The translations under genes were made by a program, and so were the position numbers. A model generated the notes under the pieces. The model searched no databases. It saw nothing but the letters and a program-made list of their open reading frames with translations, and had not been told where the DNA came from. DNA of 64,000 nt, taken from contig NC_045146.1 of the NCBI RefSeq assembly GCF_008831285.2, positions 248,001 to 312,000 of the forward strand, written 5' to 3'. Origin of the DNA: Nymphaea colorata (taxonomy: Eukaryota; Streptophyta; Magnoliopsida; Nymphaeales; Nymphaeaceae). Positions 34,501 to 46,445 of the stretch are shown piece by piece; the stretch's first letter is position 1, and each line of letters opens with the position of its first letter.

Positions 34501-35829
34501 ATTATGCAAGAAAAATTTCTTTAGTGCGGAAATATGTGGAAACATCTAAACTTGAATGCCAAATCTTTAGTTATTACTGGATGAATATTTATCCTTGACA
34601 TATATCTTATAAGTTATCAGAACAGATTTAAGGATATTGATGGCAAAGTTGCATATAAATTTGAAAGGCAAGGGATGAGAGGTGGACCTGAGACTGGCTA
34701 GTTTCAAGCTTTTTGAAAGATCAGTTCGATGTCTGAAAAGTGAAAAGAAATGCTTTCAGATATATCTGCTGTATAGCAATTTCTCTATGCATACTTTTTA
34801 TTTTTTATTTATATTTTAGATACACTAACTTGATCTTTTTCCCAGAACTTTGTTGGATTGTCTGTTTCTGATGGCTATATAGCCACTGGGTCAGAGACAA
34901 ATGAGGTACAGACTGTTTTGAATACTTGAGATTATCTGTGATAGTGACTGTTTGGGTTTTTTTTTTTTTGTTATGAAGCATGCTCCATGAGTCCAAACTC
35001 CAAAAGTAGGAAAAACTTTTATTTTTTTTGTGGGCCTATATTTACTTACAAGTGGCATATTGAATGCTAAATTGTCAGAAAAATAGCTTCAGCTTATTTT
35101 TGAACAAAAATAAAAAGCATCATTTGCCCAAGATTTTGATGAAATTGTCAAATGTTGTTGGTTAGGTGCATCTATGTGCTTTCATGCATGAAGGTTTTAC
35201 TTCTTTTTCCATAAACATAAAGTGGATCTGATTTCCTCCTATTCAGTGAAGTTATTTCTTGGTATTTTTATGACCTCAATACTCCTAACATGATATTGGT
35301 CTAGGCGTTAAGCTGAATGAGGTCAAGAGTTTGCATGTCTGTTGGTACAATCTCACAGCTGATCTGCCTATCCAAGCTTGCTCATAAAATAATAAAAGCT
35401 CCTAATTTATTTCATTTAGTTCCTTTTTCTGCTTTATATAAGTTAATTTCACTAGTTATAACTGGAAAAACCTATAATATGCTCGTTTGTCATCAACAGG
35501 GTGACAGTGTGAAATTGAGAAACTGCTGATTTTTATTTTGGGCTCATGAATGTGTCGTATTTGTGCACTCCTTGAATTACACTTTGTTTGTATCTGTCTT
35601 TCTTTTTGTTTCTTTAATTTATACTAGATATCTTGCGCAGGTTTTTATCTATTATAAAGCCTTCCCAATGCCAGTGCTGTCGTACAAATTTGACAGCAAT
35701 GACCCACTGACAGGTCAAGAAATTTATGATGCACCACAGTTCATATCCTGCGTTTGTTGGAGAGGGCAATCCTCTATATTGGTAGCTGCAAATTCCACAG
35801 GCAACATAAAAATTCTTGAGATGGTTTGA
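28518..35829 (+). CDS. SPA3/SPA4-type COP1-associated WD40 protein, 7 coding exons
   Basis: Coding exons: 28518-29165, 29321-29478, 32444-33392, 33478-33624, 33741-34052, 34846-34905, 35641-35829, giving 820 residues in one frame. SPA proteins bind COP1 and, through DDB1-CUL4, help degrade light-signalling factors such as HY5 in the nucleus. Seen: a kinase-like region ([11 protein letters not shown] to about residue 268) with the SPA signatures [14 protein letters not shown] and [13 protein letters not shown] and no catalytic HRD motif; then [20 protein letters not shown] and [17 protein letters not shown]; a coiled coil at about 284-345; a WD40 propeller at about 506-820 containing [10 protein letters not shown] and the DWD-like KVYLYDLR. 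The end [13 protein letters not shown] is typical. All introns are GT-AG except intron 4 (33625-33740), apparently GC-AG. Intron 2 is 3 kb. The N-terminus before LRQWL is much shorter than in Arabidopsis SPA3/4, so a 5' exon may be missing here. Confidence 0.93.
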
Positions 35830-37634
35830 TTATTTGAAAATTCAGATTTTGAGCACCTGCTACTTGTGTACTGATCCCTTGTGCAGTGGTCACATTTTTC
35901 TTTCTGGTGGTTCCATTGCTTTGGCAGTTGCTAGTGAACATTGTCAGAGTTTAGTAAACCTGAGCCTCCGGTGAATAGATGCAGAGTGTGAAAAGGAGTT
36001 ATAAAAGATTTTTTGCAGTTAGAATCCAGTATATTTATTAGAGCCTCTTATTTAAGTTGGTTATGCTGATAATCCCAAGCAAATATATAGAGCAACTGGC
36101 CATTGTACGTATTAACATGTGTAAAGATTGATGAATTCATAGTAATGTGAATCATAGAGCATCAATATTAGTTCAGTTCATTTTTGTCGATCAAGCTTCT
36201 TGTGTGTCCCATTTCCAATGATGATACAGTTAGTCCAAGTGTCTAAGCACTGGATCCGGCTGCAGATGTGCATAAATGGTTTCTGTTTCTGTTTGTAGCC
36301 TTTGTGTATAAATGGATTGGATATATATCAGAAGTGGCTCCTTCTCATGCACCCAACCTTGTAATAATCCATCAACTTGAAACAGCTGAGGCTTCAAAAA
36401 CTTGGAGTTGATATGCTACATTCCATGAACAGCACAAAGTGTTGGACAAGGCTTGTCGGACAAGGCTTGTCTTGACATAAAATGACCAAGTATTTTTCAG
36501 TGAAGATCAGATTGTCAATAGCTGGAGCCCATGAGTATTAGATTAAAAAAAAATATAATATTTTGGTTAGGGAACAAAATTATTGGGTTGATCTGCAGAT
36601 AGCAAATCCTGCCTAACATATCTAGACGATCAGATTAGACGAAAAAACACTTGAATTGCAAGATTTCAAGTAGATTGCATATGCAATCTACTTGTAATAA
36701 ATACAAGCCACACTTGATATTACTTTCAACCTCGATGCAATATTTCAAAATGATCAAAATGCGGTTCTGGTTTTATTCCCTTTTCCATCATGACCAGACA
36801 TGTTTTTACTGAGTGTAAGAGGTGAACCATACAAAGGTCCGGTCATTTTCCAATTTCGACCGATCTTCTTGACAGATGTTTCTCTAAATGTCAAACATTT
36901 TCTAGAAAACATTAAAGTCTGATTCTGAGGTTTTCAGAAGGTCTAGTACCTGGCATGAGATATCAAACAGAAACGATACAGGTAGATCTGAATAGAAAAT
37001 TTCTCTAGATGAAGAATTAGGATTATTTGGTATACAAGAATCAGAGGCAAGAAAAAAATGGTCCTCATTTTATATTACAGCAACTCCATAATTCACAAAA
37101 AGGAATATTATTGGCATTTTTCACATAACATTGATCAAAATTTCAATTTCACAGAAAGTAACAAATTCAATATGGTGCACTGTGGACCCCATACTCAATA
37201 TATAGATCATAGATCAAGATAGAGTCGCCCTTCGTCTACATCTAGTTGACATAAAATACCAAAGAAAAAGTGCATTTGTATATAGTACAATATTCTATTT
37301 GGAGATGTAACATTAATGTAAAAACATAATGCAGACAAAATTTTACCATGACAATAGGAAGGCATTTGTTCATTTTTCTTGAAGAAAATATTTAAAAAAT
37401 TAAACAAATGAACAACTTGTGTCCAGTCTAGGCTCTAGAGTGGTTAATTCATATGAGTCTATTGGTTAAACCTAGACCAACTTGTTTCCCTTTGTGGCCT
37501 TAGGTGGTAGTGGCTCTTTCTCTCTCTAAAAAATCTGCTCAACTGGATAGAACAAGGTGGTGCTCTTCTTCTCTCTCTCGGAGAAGCGGAGAACAAGAAG
37601 GTGATTCCAACGGGTAGACAGCCAACAGAAAATT
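35830..37634. other. 3'UTR of SPA-like gene and intergenic spacer
   Basis: No open frame of interest. The first few hundred bases are probably 3'UTR. The remainder is AT-rich with a short CT tract at about 37515-37580 just before the DUF506 relic. Confidence 0.5.
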
Positions 37635-40290
37635 ATGCCGCCGGCTGTCAGTCGAGAACTTTTTGCGTACGCAAGTTCATGCGAGTCCCGCAGTCTGATC
37701 CGGACTTTCCCGGCAGCAACGACGACCCTGAAGTCCCTGTCATAATCCAATCTACGAGTCTCGCAGACATGGTCATGGAGTTTCTTGAAGATTACAGAAC
37801 CGAGATGCCGGAATCCTCGAGCTCAGAGAGTGATGAAGATGGTGAACATGAAGACGAAGATGGAGGAGATGCGGCCGCTTCTCGCCAGGAGAAGCAGAGT
37901 CCTGGAAGAAACAGCACCAGCTTGTAGAGGTAGACGGTAACCGGCATCTTGCAAAAAGCGTGGTTTAACTTTCGAGGAAATAATGCAAAGTCGCTCGTGT
38001 GTGTATATTTTCCACCTTCTTGTTTGAGTTAAAGATTTACAAAAAAAAGGTGGTTAAATGATGAACCGAAGTACCTTTTTTGTTATGATCACCAAAAGTT
38101 AGGCAGTTTAGTGAAATTTTAAAAGACAATTGGACATTATATATATATATATATATATATATATGATTGAGTGAATGATAATCTATTTAGAGTCACCCAA
38201 CCATTTATCCAAAATCGACCATCTAAAAAGAGAAACAAGGACAAAAAGATGTAAACTAATACGCAAAAATGCTCATCATTTTTTTTTGTTCATTTTAATC
38301 ATCTATCATGTCAGATGAGATGATTTCAGTTAGATGGCTCGGCAGAATCACCAATTCAACTTTCATATATATATATATAAGCTGCGGATGTGAGTCATCT
38401 GGATGGCGGATGGCTGACGGATTTCAGCATATATGGAAAAGATATATAAATAATAGAAACTTGGTTCTTTACGTGAATAGATCCTGTTATATGAAGTTCT
38501 GTCGCCTAAACACAATGCGTGCACATTCACTTTAGTTGCAGAGGCAGCATGGTTATCAACAGCACCACCATTTCAAGTTACCCCACTTACTTTGTGGTTT
38601 GAAAAGATGATAATAAGTCCTTCAAAGACAATACTTCTTCGGGAGAACATAAGTGCAAAAAAGAGCCTGCAGCTCCATCTGTCAAGAGAACAATAGTATA
38701 GAAAAGCTCAGCGCGTACAAATTATGAGTGAAGGCTTGATCTCGGGTCTTCAATTACCTAGCAGCCTTCATCATTTCTCTCTTATAAGTTGCTTTCTACA
38801 TGTTGCATACTTTTAATGCTGTAGAATGAGTTGAGCGAGTCTAAATTCAAGTTTATATAATATATATGGGAAATAAGCGAAGCCTCAAAAGTGAATTGGA
38901 ATTTCAAGTCTCTTTTAGGGGCTGTAGGATTAATTCGGATTTGAAATCCGCGGATCTGATGTGGAGACTGACATGCTAATTTGCTGACATAACAAAAGAT
39001 CAAACTAAGGATGCTAAGTCAGATCTAAGATTCATACTTAAGAGCCTTTTTTTACTTTTTTTTGCATCGAGAAAGGGTTGGATTTAAGATCCGCATGGGG
39101 ATGGTCTGATCTTAAACATGGTTCTCAAATTCTGATGATCTCAAATCCGAGGCTATAGTGAAATTGTTTGTACGATAGGATTAGCTGGGTTCATTCCATA
39201 AACCTATGAACGCGTGTTTGATGCGTGGGATAGCCTTCACTTTGGGAAGAATATTGCTCAGCCCATGCGAGGGGTTACCAAACATGGGAAAAGCCATCTC
39301 GGTAGATGACTTCTCCCTAAAACCTGCCATCTAGAAGCCTTATGAATGACTGATCAGGAATTTCAATCAGACCTCCAGGTCGAACTGAAAATTTTGAAAA
39401 CCTTTTCAGGGAAAAGCCACCTTGAAAAATATTTTCTAAGAGGAAAATGAATGATTTTGTTAGGTTCATGTTTGTTACTTTCCAAAGACCCTATGCCTGT
39501 TTTTTAATATTTTAAAAAGTTGGCATTGGAACAGCAAATATTAGAATTATAATTAAATGTTTCTGGCTATTAAATTATCAGTTATATTTTTTGAACATTA
39601 AAGGAAGGAGAACTTAACTCTACCTGGATAAGCAGTTCAAGAATTTCGGATTTTTTTTTCCTAACAAAGACGCGAAATCCTTTATTTAAAACATGCAAGA
39701 TTTGCATCATGAATTTGTAAATCTTGTATCTCAAGTCATACTCCTCTCTTGAGATCGATACATTCAAGGCAGACATCTTAAATTAATCCGCAGTTTCCAA
39801 ATCCATAGTTTGTTAAACTCTGGATTTAAAGTGGGTCTCATGTTAAATCAAACCTTTAAATTTAAAAATCCAAGATAATCAAATGCCGCTTAAATATTAG
39901 AATTGTATGTCCTCCTGCCTTAAAAAACTTGTGTAGACATTTCACAGTTCCATTTTGGTCCATGGTCACAAGCTTTGCAAGGGTTGAACAGTTCAATTGC
40001 AAGGTGATTGAAGCAACAGGTGCAAGACCGGAGATTAAAATGGAGTTCAGGGCTGAGTTTGAGATGGCAAGGGGAAGCTGAGTTTGAGATGGCAAGGGGA
40101 AGCAGACCAGGCTGCCAAAGGTTTGGGTTGGGAATCCAGACTGCTTAAGGGAGGTGACCAAGGTGGTCGGCTCGGACTGCAAGAAGCGCATGAAGGAGAA
40201 GAAGATGCACTTGGCCCCATGGCGAAAGAACAAGTAAATGCATGCCAAGTGGCTCCGTGCCTCCGAGCATATGGGGGCTTCCCTGCTGTT
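37635..40290 (+). pseudogene. Broken DUF506 (TIGR01615, PDDEXK-like) gene
   Basis: Two separated pieces of one plant family. The 5' piece (about 37635-37980) encodes QSTSLADMVMEFLEDYR and an acidic ESSSSESDEDGEHEDED stretch, as in the N-terminal exon of DUF506 proteins. The following family element SWKKQHQLVE is in another frame (from about 37890), so there is a frameshift, and the acidic frame ends at TAG 37925. The 3' piece (about 39987-40290) encodes VIEATGARPEIKMEFRAEFE, then in a shifted frame RLPKVWVGNP and MHLAPWRKNK, a stop TAA (40235-40237), then MHAKWL. The family normally has Tyr where the stop stands. A 25-bp direct duplication (40053-40102) adds to the shift. The middle of the domain was not found; a (TA)n-flanked MITE sits between the pieces. 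In intact members this family is a nuclease-fold protein of poorly known role. This copy cannot make a full protein. Confidence 0.75.
38137..38380. mobile_element. (TA)n-flanked MITE, copy 2 (Micron-like), inside DUF506 relic
   Basis: TA repeats enclose it on both sides (38137-38164 and about 38365-38379). The inner 200 bases (GATTGAGTGAATGATA to AATTCAACTTTC) match the 9074-9318 element in reverse orientation, sharing GAGTGAATGAT, GAGTCAC and TTAGATGGCT words. Confidence 0.6.
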
Positions 40291-40574
40291 TTCAACATCC
40301 TCTTTTGAGAAACAATCTAGAAAGAAAGCACCCACGTTGACATTTGACTTGTGCAAGAACATGTCTGCATAATCATCTTTCAGAAACTTCAACCTTTCAG
40401 GCAGGAGTTCTTTTATAAGGAAGTGAAAATGAAAAGATCATAGAGAAATTTTCCTAGAGACACTAGACAATTCGATTAAAGAGCAAACGGATCATATTAT
40501 TAACCACAAAACAAAAATCTCTCGTGAACAGAAAAGGGATAAAGATACATGAACTATGAATCGAATAAAATGAA

Positions 40575-43500
40575 TTATGTACATTGTTCATGAGAAAAGC
40601 TACTAGAGTGAACAATAGCTTTCATTAACCTAGCCAGCCGGCGAGCACCAGGACCAGGCCTCAAGTCCGTTTTATTTCCCACTTTGCTGCAAGGAGGGTT
40701 GCCAGCACACCATCCACCAGGTGTGAAATTCCCAACTTTCCGGTTCAGATATTTGGTGTCAATCCTGTCCAAAACAGGATCGTCGTGTCGGAATTTTCTG
40801 GCAAAAGGAGCATTGCTATATATCATTTTGTCAGTGTCATTGAGTGTGAGCATCCGGGGGTGCTGCCTCGGAGGCACATCCCAAGAGATGTAGTGAAGAT
40901 CATGGTTAACAACTGCAGCATGGAACCCCGCCGAGTTGCAGATCACTGTTTGAAAGTAGCCTTCTGGAGAAGAAAGGAAGTTGGCATAGTACATGAGGAG
41001 GATTCTAGGGAGGTTGTCCCATCCCCATATGCAAAACTCCACAAATGAACGGGAGAGACCCACCCATGCAGATCCTACAAAAAACATAAACACCAAAATC
41101 GAGTAAAGTTTGAAAAAATGGATTCAGGACACCAAAAACAAGAACTCAGTTCGAATGAGAAGTTGCAATAACATTCCAGACCCAAATTGACACTCAGCAT
41201 GATCTTTCTTGTCTTTCTTTCAACCTTCTATATCCTCAACGAGATTTAGATTTACAAGAAAACTTAGGCTTATCAGTTTGGATACACGAATTATGTGAAA
41301 GATGCCTGTCCAACTAGCAAAAGATTATTGAAGTTGGCACTTCATGATTGTTGCAAAGACATAAATAATAGAGCAAATGTTAATCTTGTTGCTCCTAGCT
41401 TCAGCTAACTTGCATGTAGAAGAGTACAGTGCTCTAAAAACAATAACATCTCCTCATATACATTTGGCTATTTGCCATCAATAAAACGATCCAAAAGGTT
41501 GTTTCCAACCGATCCTATGAACCTATATGTATATATATATATATATATACATATATAGCCAATCACCTATTGTCCGTTGTTCATAGCTGGCCAAAAAGCC
41601 TTACAAGTTACTCCTTTGAAGCTGACCACAAGCCAAGCAACGTGTGCCTTGTTCCAGCGATATGTTTAGCTGCTTGCTAACAATACGACTAACTTACTCT
41701 AACGTCTAACAAGAACATTAAAGCCGCTATGTTTTACAGGAACTATGTCAGAAAACTGTTGGATGAAAAAGAACATTAAATAGCACAGTCTAGAGAATTT
41801 TTTATGCAAAATTTCCCATTTGTTACTCTGCATGTGGATCTAATTAAGAGAGAGAGAGAAGAAAGTGAAAAAGAAGGATAATGTTAAGCACTTAAGATTG
41901 CGGCTCCAAGCTTGAGGTAACTTGTTTTCAGAAGAATACAATCCTTTATAAAACTCCTATACATTTGGCTATTTGCTAACACAAACAATCCAATCAGTTG
42001 TTTGGCACAGATCCACAAAACTCTGTGTGTGTGTGTAGACTAGCCATTCACCTACTGTTCATAGTCAGCCTGAACGGTTTTTCTAACAAAAGCTACTGTA
42101 CAAGATATAAAAGCTCTTTGGATGTGGACCACAAGCCAATATACATGTATGTGTGCGCGTGTGCTTTTTCTAGCCTAGCCATCCACCTACTGCTCATAGT
42201 CTGCCTGAAAGGCTTTTCTGACAAAAGTGACCATACAAGTAAACAAAAGCTCTCTGGCAGGTTGACCACAAGCCAAACTACGTGTGCCTGAATCAGTTTT
42301 CCAGCCATACGTTTTGCTGTTTGCCAAAAATACAACTAACCACTCTACAGAGTATTTCTTAGTTTTGGAAATAGAACAATGACCCACCCCAGGGCCACCA
42401 TGTTTTACAGGAACTATGTTAGAAAAATGTCAGATGAAACAGAAGTTAACATCAAACAATCAAATGCTGGAATCTGGAGGAAGTCAAAAATTTCACATAA
42501 CTTCCACTGCACTGAAGACAAGGAATCCTGAAACAGATTTCAGAAGAGCCTCCATACATTTTGAGAAACCAACTGAAACCCAGCAGTTGTTAATAAAGCA
42601 AGCGCTGCTGAAGTTAGGAGTGCCTAGTCAATGTAAAACATTCTAAGAGGAAATAATGATAACCAACTCTTGTAGTATAGTCTTCATATTTTTATGTTAA
42701 AAAAAAAGAGAAGATCAACCGCAGCTTCTTCTGTGAGCAACCTTTGGGACAACTAATGCCTTTCATGATGCATATGCATAAAGGCCTGAAAACCTTATAA
42801 ATAACCTCAAATCACATGTTCCACAATCTCAAATATTTTCATTTTCAAATTCACACAAAGCAATATCGATGGGAATTGGAGTAATCAATAAACAGAAGGA
42901 AAAAAAAAATCCCTGTCTGCATTCAAGCTATCATCTTTAATTTGATCCATCAACAATGCAACTAGATGGTAGAAGCTGAAACTTAAACTGCAGTTATAAG
43001 TATTATCTGATTTTCTCTTTTGCTTTCAGCAACATTTGTAGTTTTATAAGTTATCTAAATTCCATGAATGTTGATATGTAGGTTAATATGAAAGGTTGAA
43101 GCATATAGCAAGTTCCAACATTGAGAATTGCATTGTACTTGTGCCACAACAGTTCTAGACAATCAACCCTTTTATCATTCACCTTATTCTTCAACATATA
43201 AACGAAGAGTAGATTCTCCATTTCAGAGTGCTAAAGGTGCAATAACCACCCATCGTGTGATGGTAACTTTATAGTGGTTAAAACAAGCATCTTCTTGCAT
43301 CAAATAACAGTATAAAAGTTCACAGTTGAATGTACATTCGAAGCTTGAACAGTTGAACTGCCAAAATTGGATTCCTAGTTTTAATAATTTCCCCTAGTGA
43401 CAAGCTCAAAACTTTCAGTTCTACATTTCATCTATGAGGTCCTAAGTTCTGTGAACATATAAATTTCACAATTTGCACAAACCAAAGTCATTCTTTGTTG

Positions 43501-44635
43501 AGAGGGAGAATAAGATTGCATGGCTTATTAAAAAGAATATAATATTATTGTAAAGATTATTTTCATACTAATAAGTTATAAACTTAACAAATTTATGAGT
43601 GTCCTTATTCCAAGTACTCATAGTTCACTTGCATACCAGTAAATAATTTAAAAGCTGTTGGTGAGTCTCTCTTCTGTGTGACCCAGAAAAGATCAGTTTT
43701 ACGAGACAAGTATAGCCCAGGATCCACAACTAGTGGCCTAGCCCTTCTAAACCTGCAGGAACAAGATGGATTTCCTCAGATTTACAAAAAAAGTGTCAAA
43801 AGGTCTGCAAGATAACAATCGAAAATATAAATTGCTTTGAACAGGATGAACCAGACTTACTCCTTCCATCCTAGATGGCTAGTGTGCTCAACGAAACTTA
43901 AATTTCTCGGTAAAGATGAGAATGTATATAAAATATCTGCATCATGAATAAGTAATAATAGTACATGCATAACAATTAGAAAGAAGAGAAGAACAAAAAT
44001 GTTAACTTTATTGAGAAAAGATGAACAACGGCAGGCTATAAGGACTTACCATCCTGTGTAACGAGTGGATAATCTGATGCACTTAGATTGATGAACCAGT
44101 CCCATTCTTCTCTCTTCTTCAGAAGAATGGCACAAGCATGAAGAGTATTAGAAACCATTGTAGGACCTCTATACGTGACCAAATTAGCCTTTGTAATCAT
44201 ATGGACATTACCCACTTCTGAGAAAACTGGGTCATTCTTAACACGAATTGCAAGTTCCAATCTTTCAGCAGCCGGAGCTTCCAGGTCCAAATGAACAACA
44301 TACTGGTTTAAGGGATGGTATATAGCATGCAAAGTTCTCCAAAGTCTATCTAAATCACCTTTAGAACCAGATACTAAGTAGGCAAGCCTAGCAATTGGAG
44401 CAGCAGCCACAGATGGGGGTGGAGTGACCTTTGTCTCTACAAAGACAGGAGCTGCCTGTTTTGGAGACAACTTCAATGAAAAAAATGACGAGATTGTGCA
44501 GAATGTTTCCATAGTGGAGATGAGTGCAAAGTTAGAAGCAGCAATAAGAAAAAACAGGATGACTACACATATTAAAAGGGGAATAATCCATTTTTTATCC
44601 ATGTCAGTAGATCTAGATCCTGTACAGATAGACAT
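40575..44635 (-). CDS. GT14 (Core-2/I-branching type) beta-glucuronosyltransferase-like, GlcAT14 family, 4 coding exons
   Basis: Exons on the minus strand: 44635-44050, 43936-43861, 43752-43637, 41074-40575. All are GT-AG and join into 425 residues. It is a type II Golgi membrane protein: short cytosolic tail MSICTGSRSTDMDKK, transmembrane helix at about 16-40, then stem and GT14 domain. Family motifs seen: IARLAYLVSGSKGD, YVVHLDLEAP, LVTYRGPTMVSNTLHA, EWDWFINLSASDYPLVTQD, NLSFVEHTSHLGWKE, RPLVVDPGLY, SAWVGLSRSFVEFC, SSPEGYFQTVICN and CSKVGNKTDLRPGPGARRL. In Arabidopsis such enzymes add glucuronic acid to arabinogalactan-protein glycans; the same role is inferred. ATG 44635 is the first in frame; a stop lies about 45 bases further upstream. 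An alternative start at 44602 (MDKKW) would also leave the helix intact. Intron 3 (41075-43636) contains a tandem duplication. Confidence 0.92.
41379..42455. repeat. Diverged tandem duplication of about 500 bp in GlcAT14 intron 3
   Basis: Unit 1 (about 41379-41785) and unit 2 (about 41884-42455) share in order: ATACATTTGGCTATTTGC, a TA or GT microsatellite, CACCTA(C)TTG, GACCACAAGCCAA, CGTGTGCCTTG-like and TGTTTTACAGGAACTATGT. Unit 2 has a second internal duplication of the CCATTCACCTACTGTTCATAG to GACCACAAGCCAA segment (about 42043-42150 and 42178-42290). Non-coding. Confidence 0.65.
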
Positions 44636-46183
44636 CGTGCCCAACAGATAGCCTTCAAACAAAAACACTTCTGGTATCTAAACTGCAGTGGGTTGCTACA
44701 TAACAAAAGCGTACATCTCAAACGTGGGTGCCATAGTTCATATTCACCCTTTCATGCTAATTGCATCTAAAGGCTTCCACAATTGCCTTTAGAAAACACA
44801 AGTCATTGCTAAAATGTCGCCAACTTCAGCAAGGAATTGAAGATGCATGTACTGAAGCACTGGCTCTCAAGAATACAAACAAGGAATGGCAGAAACCTGC
44901 CAAGGAAAATTACATAAACCAGAGAGGAAATCAGATCCAAATTACATAAAGCAGCAAGGAAGTCAGATCCAGAAATATATACAAATTTGCAAGGTCATTT
45001 ATTATGCATGCAAATAAAAAGCAGACCGAAGCAGCAAGAATACTCAGATGAAGGAAGAAAAAACACCAAAAAAGTTTTCCAAATACATGCAGTACTGGAC
45101 CTATGGTTTTCATGACCTGATTAATATAAGCACTTCAATTTCTATTTTGAATTTAACCATTCACTAATAATTACAAAATATGGAATGTGGAGAATCGTTG
45201 CAATGAGTTGAAAGGGACCAATCACTTGAGGAATTTAGTTCATAGTAACATAATGAGCTCAAAAGTTCAAAGTATCTCCAGTGCCTGCATGAGAAATCTT
45301 ACTTACGTACTTCAGTTCAACAGAATAATAATTTTCACAAAATCCTAAAAGTTGACACACACACTCAGGACCAAAAGTTAACCGATTCGTGTACAAAAAA
45401 AATGTGTGAAGGGAAAAGAAAAAACAGAGGCATCACAGCCTTCTCCACTTGGGAGGTTCTAAAGAGATGTACAAGCAATTAAAAGCCATTTGGCAGATAC
45501 CTACTCACAAAAATTTCCCACGTACCTTGGCATTTCGAATTTCATAAATGACTACAGGATCTAGTTCCTCATCGCCCCATAGTACCATGTGACACCATCT
45601 CATCTACCTAAGCGATCCCCAACATATAAACACATCTCCTCAGAGGAAATTAAAAGTAAAAATATTGACGTATCCCAAGGCGTTCCAAAAAATTTTATGA
45701 TTATCTAAATATTCCGATAAACAATACTGGTACTTGAAAGGTACCCCTACCAGGAGATACAACAGATAAGTAGGAGGCCGCAAAATGACATCAAGCAACC
45801 AGCGTAAACAAAATATTGTTTTTTGTAACAGAGATTGAATCACATAAACCCAAGCCAACCATGCAGATTGTCTACATGACCTGTCAAACTTACTTAGGTG
45901 CTCGCCTAGCCAACTAAACATGATTTTTCAGATTCCTAGAAGGATACCAACTTCCATGGAATCTGGCGCTAAGTTCTTTGCGGCATTTTTCTTTTTGAAA
46001 GAAATCAAAATGTCGTTTCATTCGAAAACAGAAAAAACCGTGCAGATCGCCTGTCTCAAGCGTGATGTGGTGCTAAACTGCTACGAATGCCCGACAACAA
46101 CGACGAAAAAAGACAAGGAGGAGGCACAAGAAGATAGAACAATAAGCAGAACGTGAACAACAGGAACTCGTAAGTCTACTAAC

Positions 46184-46445
46184 CTCCACCGAGCCCAACA
46201 TGAAAGGAACTGTCGACGCTGAAGCGTCTGGAACTCCAGGAAGAAGCTCTCCTTCTGCTCTGCCGACACAAGACGGCCGTAAAGAACTCCACCTCTCAAC
46301 CACCAGGCGCCAACTAAGGGAGGACATAAATCGAGAGAGAGAAGGAGCCATCGCCCCGAGAGGATCGGGCAGCCCGTTACGGGAGGCGGTGCTCCCCACG
46401 TACTCTCTCTCTCGCTCTCTCGCTCTCTTTTCCCCGACTCTCTGA
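46184..46445 (-). promoter_or_regulatory. Probable non-coding first exon (leader) of the GlcAT14-like gene, with uORF
   Basis: A GC-rich island stands in AT-rich surroundings. On the minus strand it begins with a GAGAGCGAGAG tract and ends GGTGGAG|GTTAGT at 46184, a good donor. It lies about 1.5 kb before the coding ATG of the GlcAT14-like gene, as expected of a leader exon with a 5'UTR intron. An ATG at 46351 (minus strand) opens a frame starting MAPSLSRFMSSLSW that stays open to the donor, so an upstream ORF is likely. No TATA box was found near the CT-rich start. Confidence 0.5.

Noticed and set aside
39862-40392. 176-codon minus-strand open frame
   Set aside because: The + strand of the same stretch carries recognisable DUF506 C-terminal motifs, so the minus frame is a by-product of the relic.
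46073-46399. 108-codon minus-strand frame as a gene of its own
   Set aside because: It lacks an ATG at its start and crosses a good splice donor at 46184; better explained as the leader exon of the GlcAT14-like gene with a uORF.
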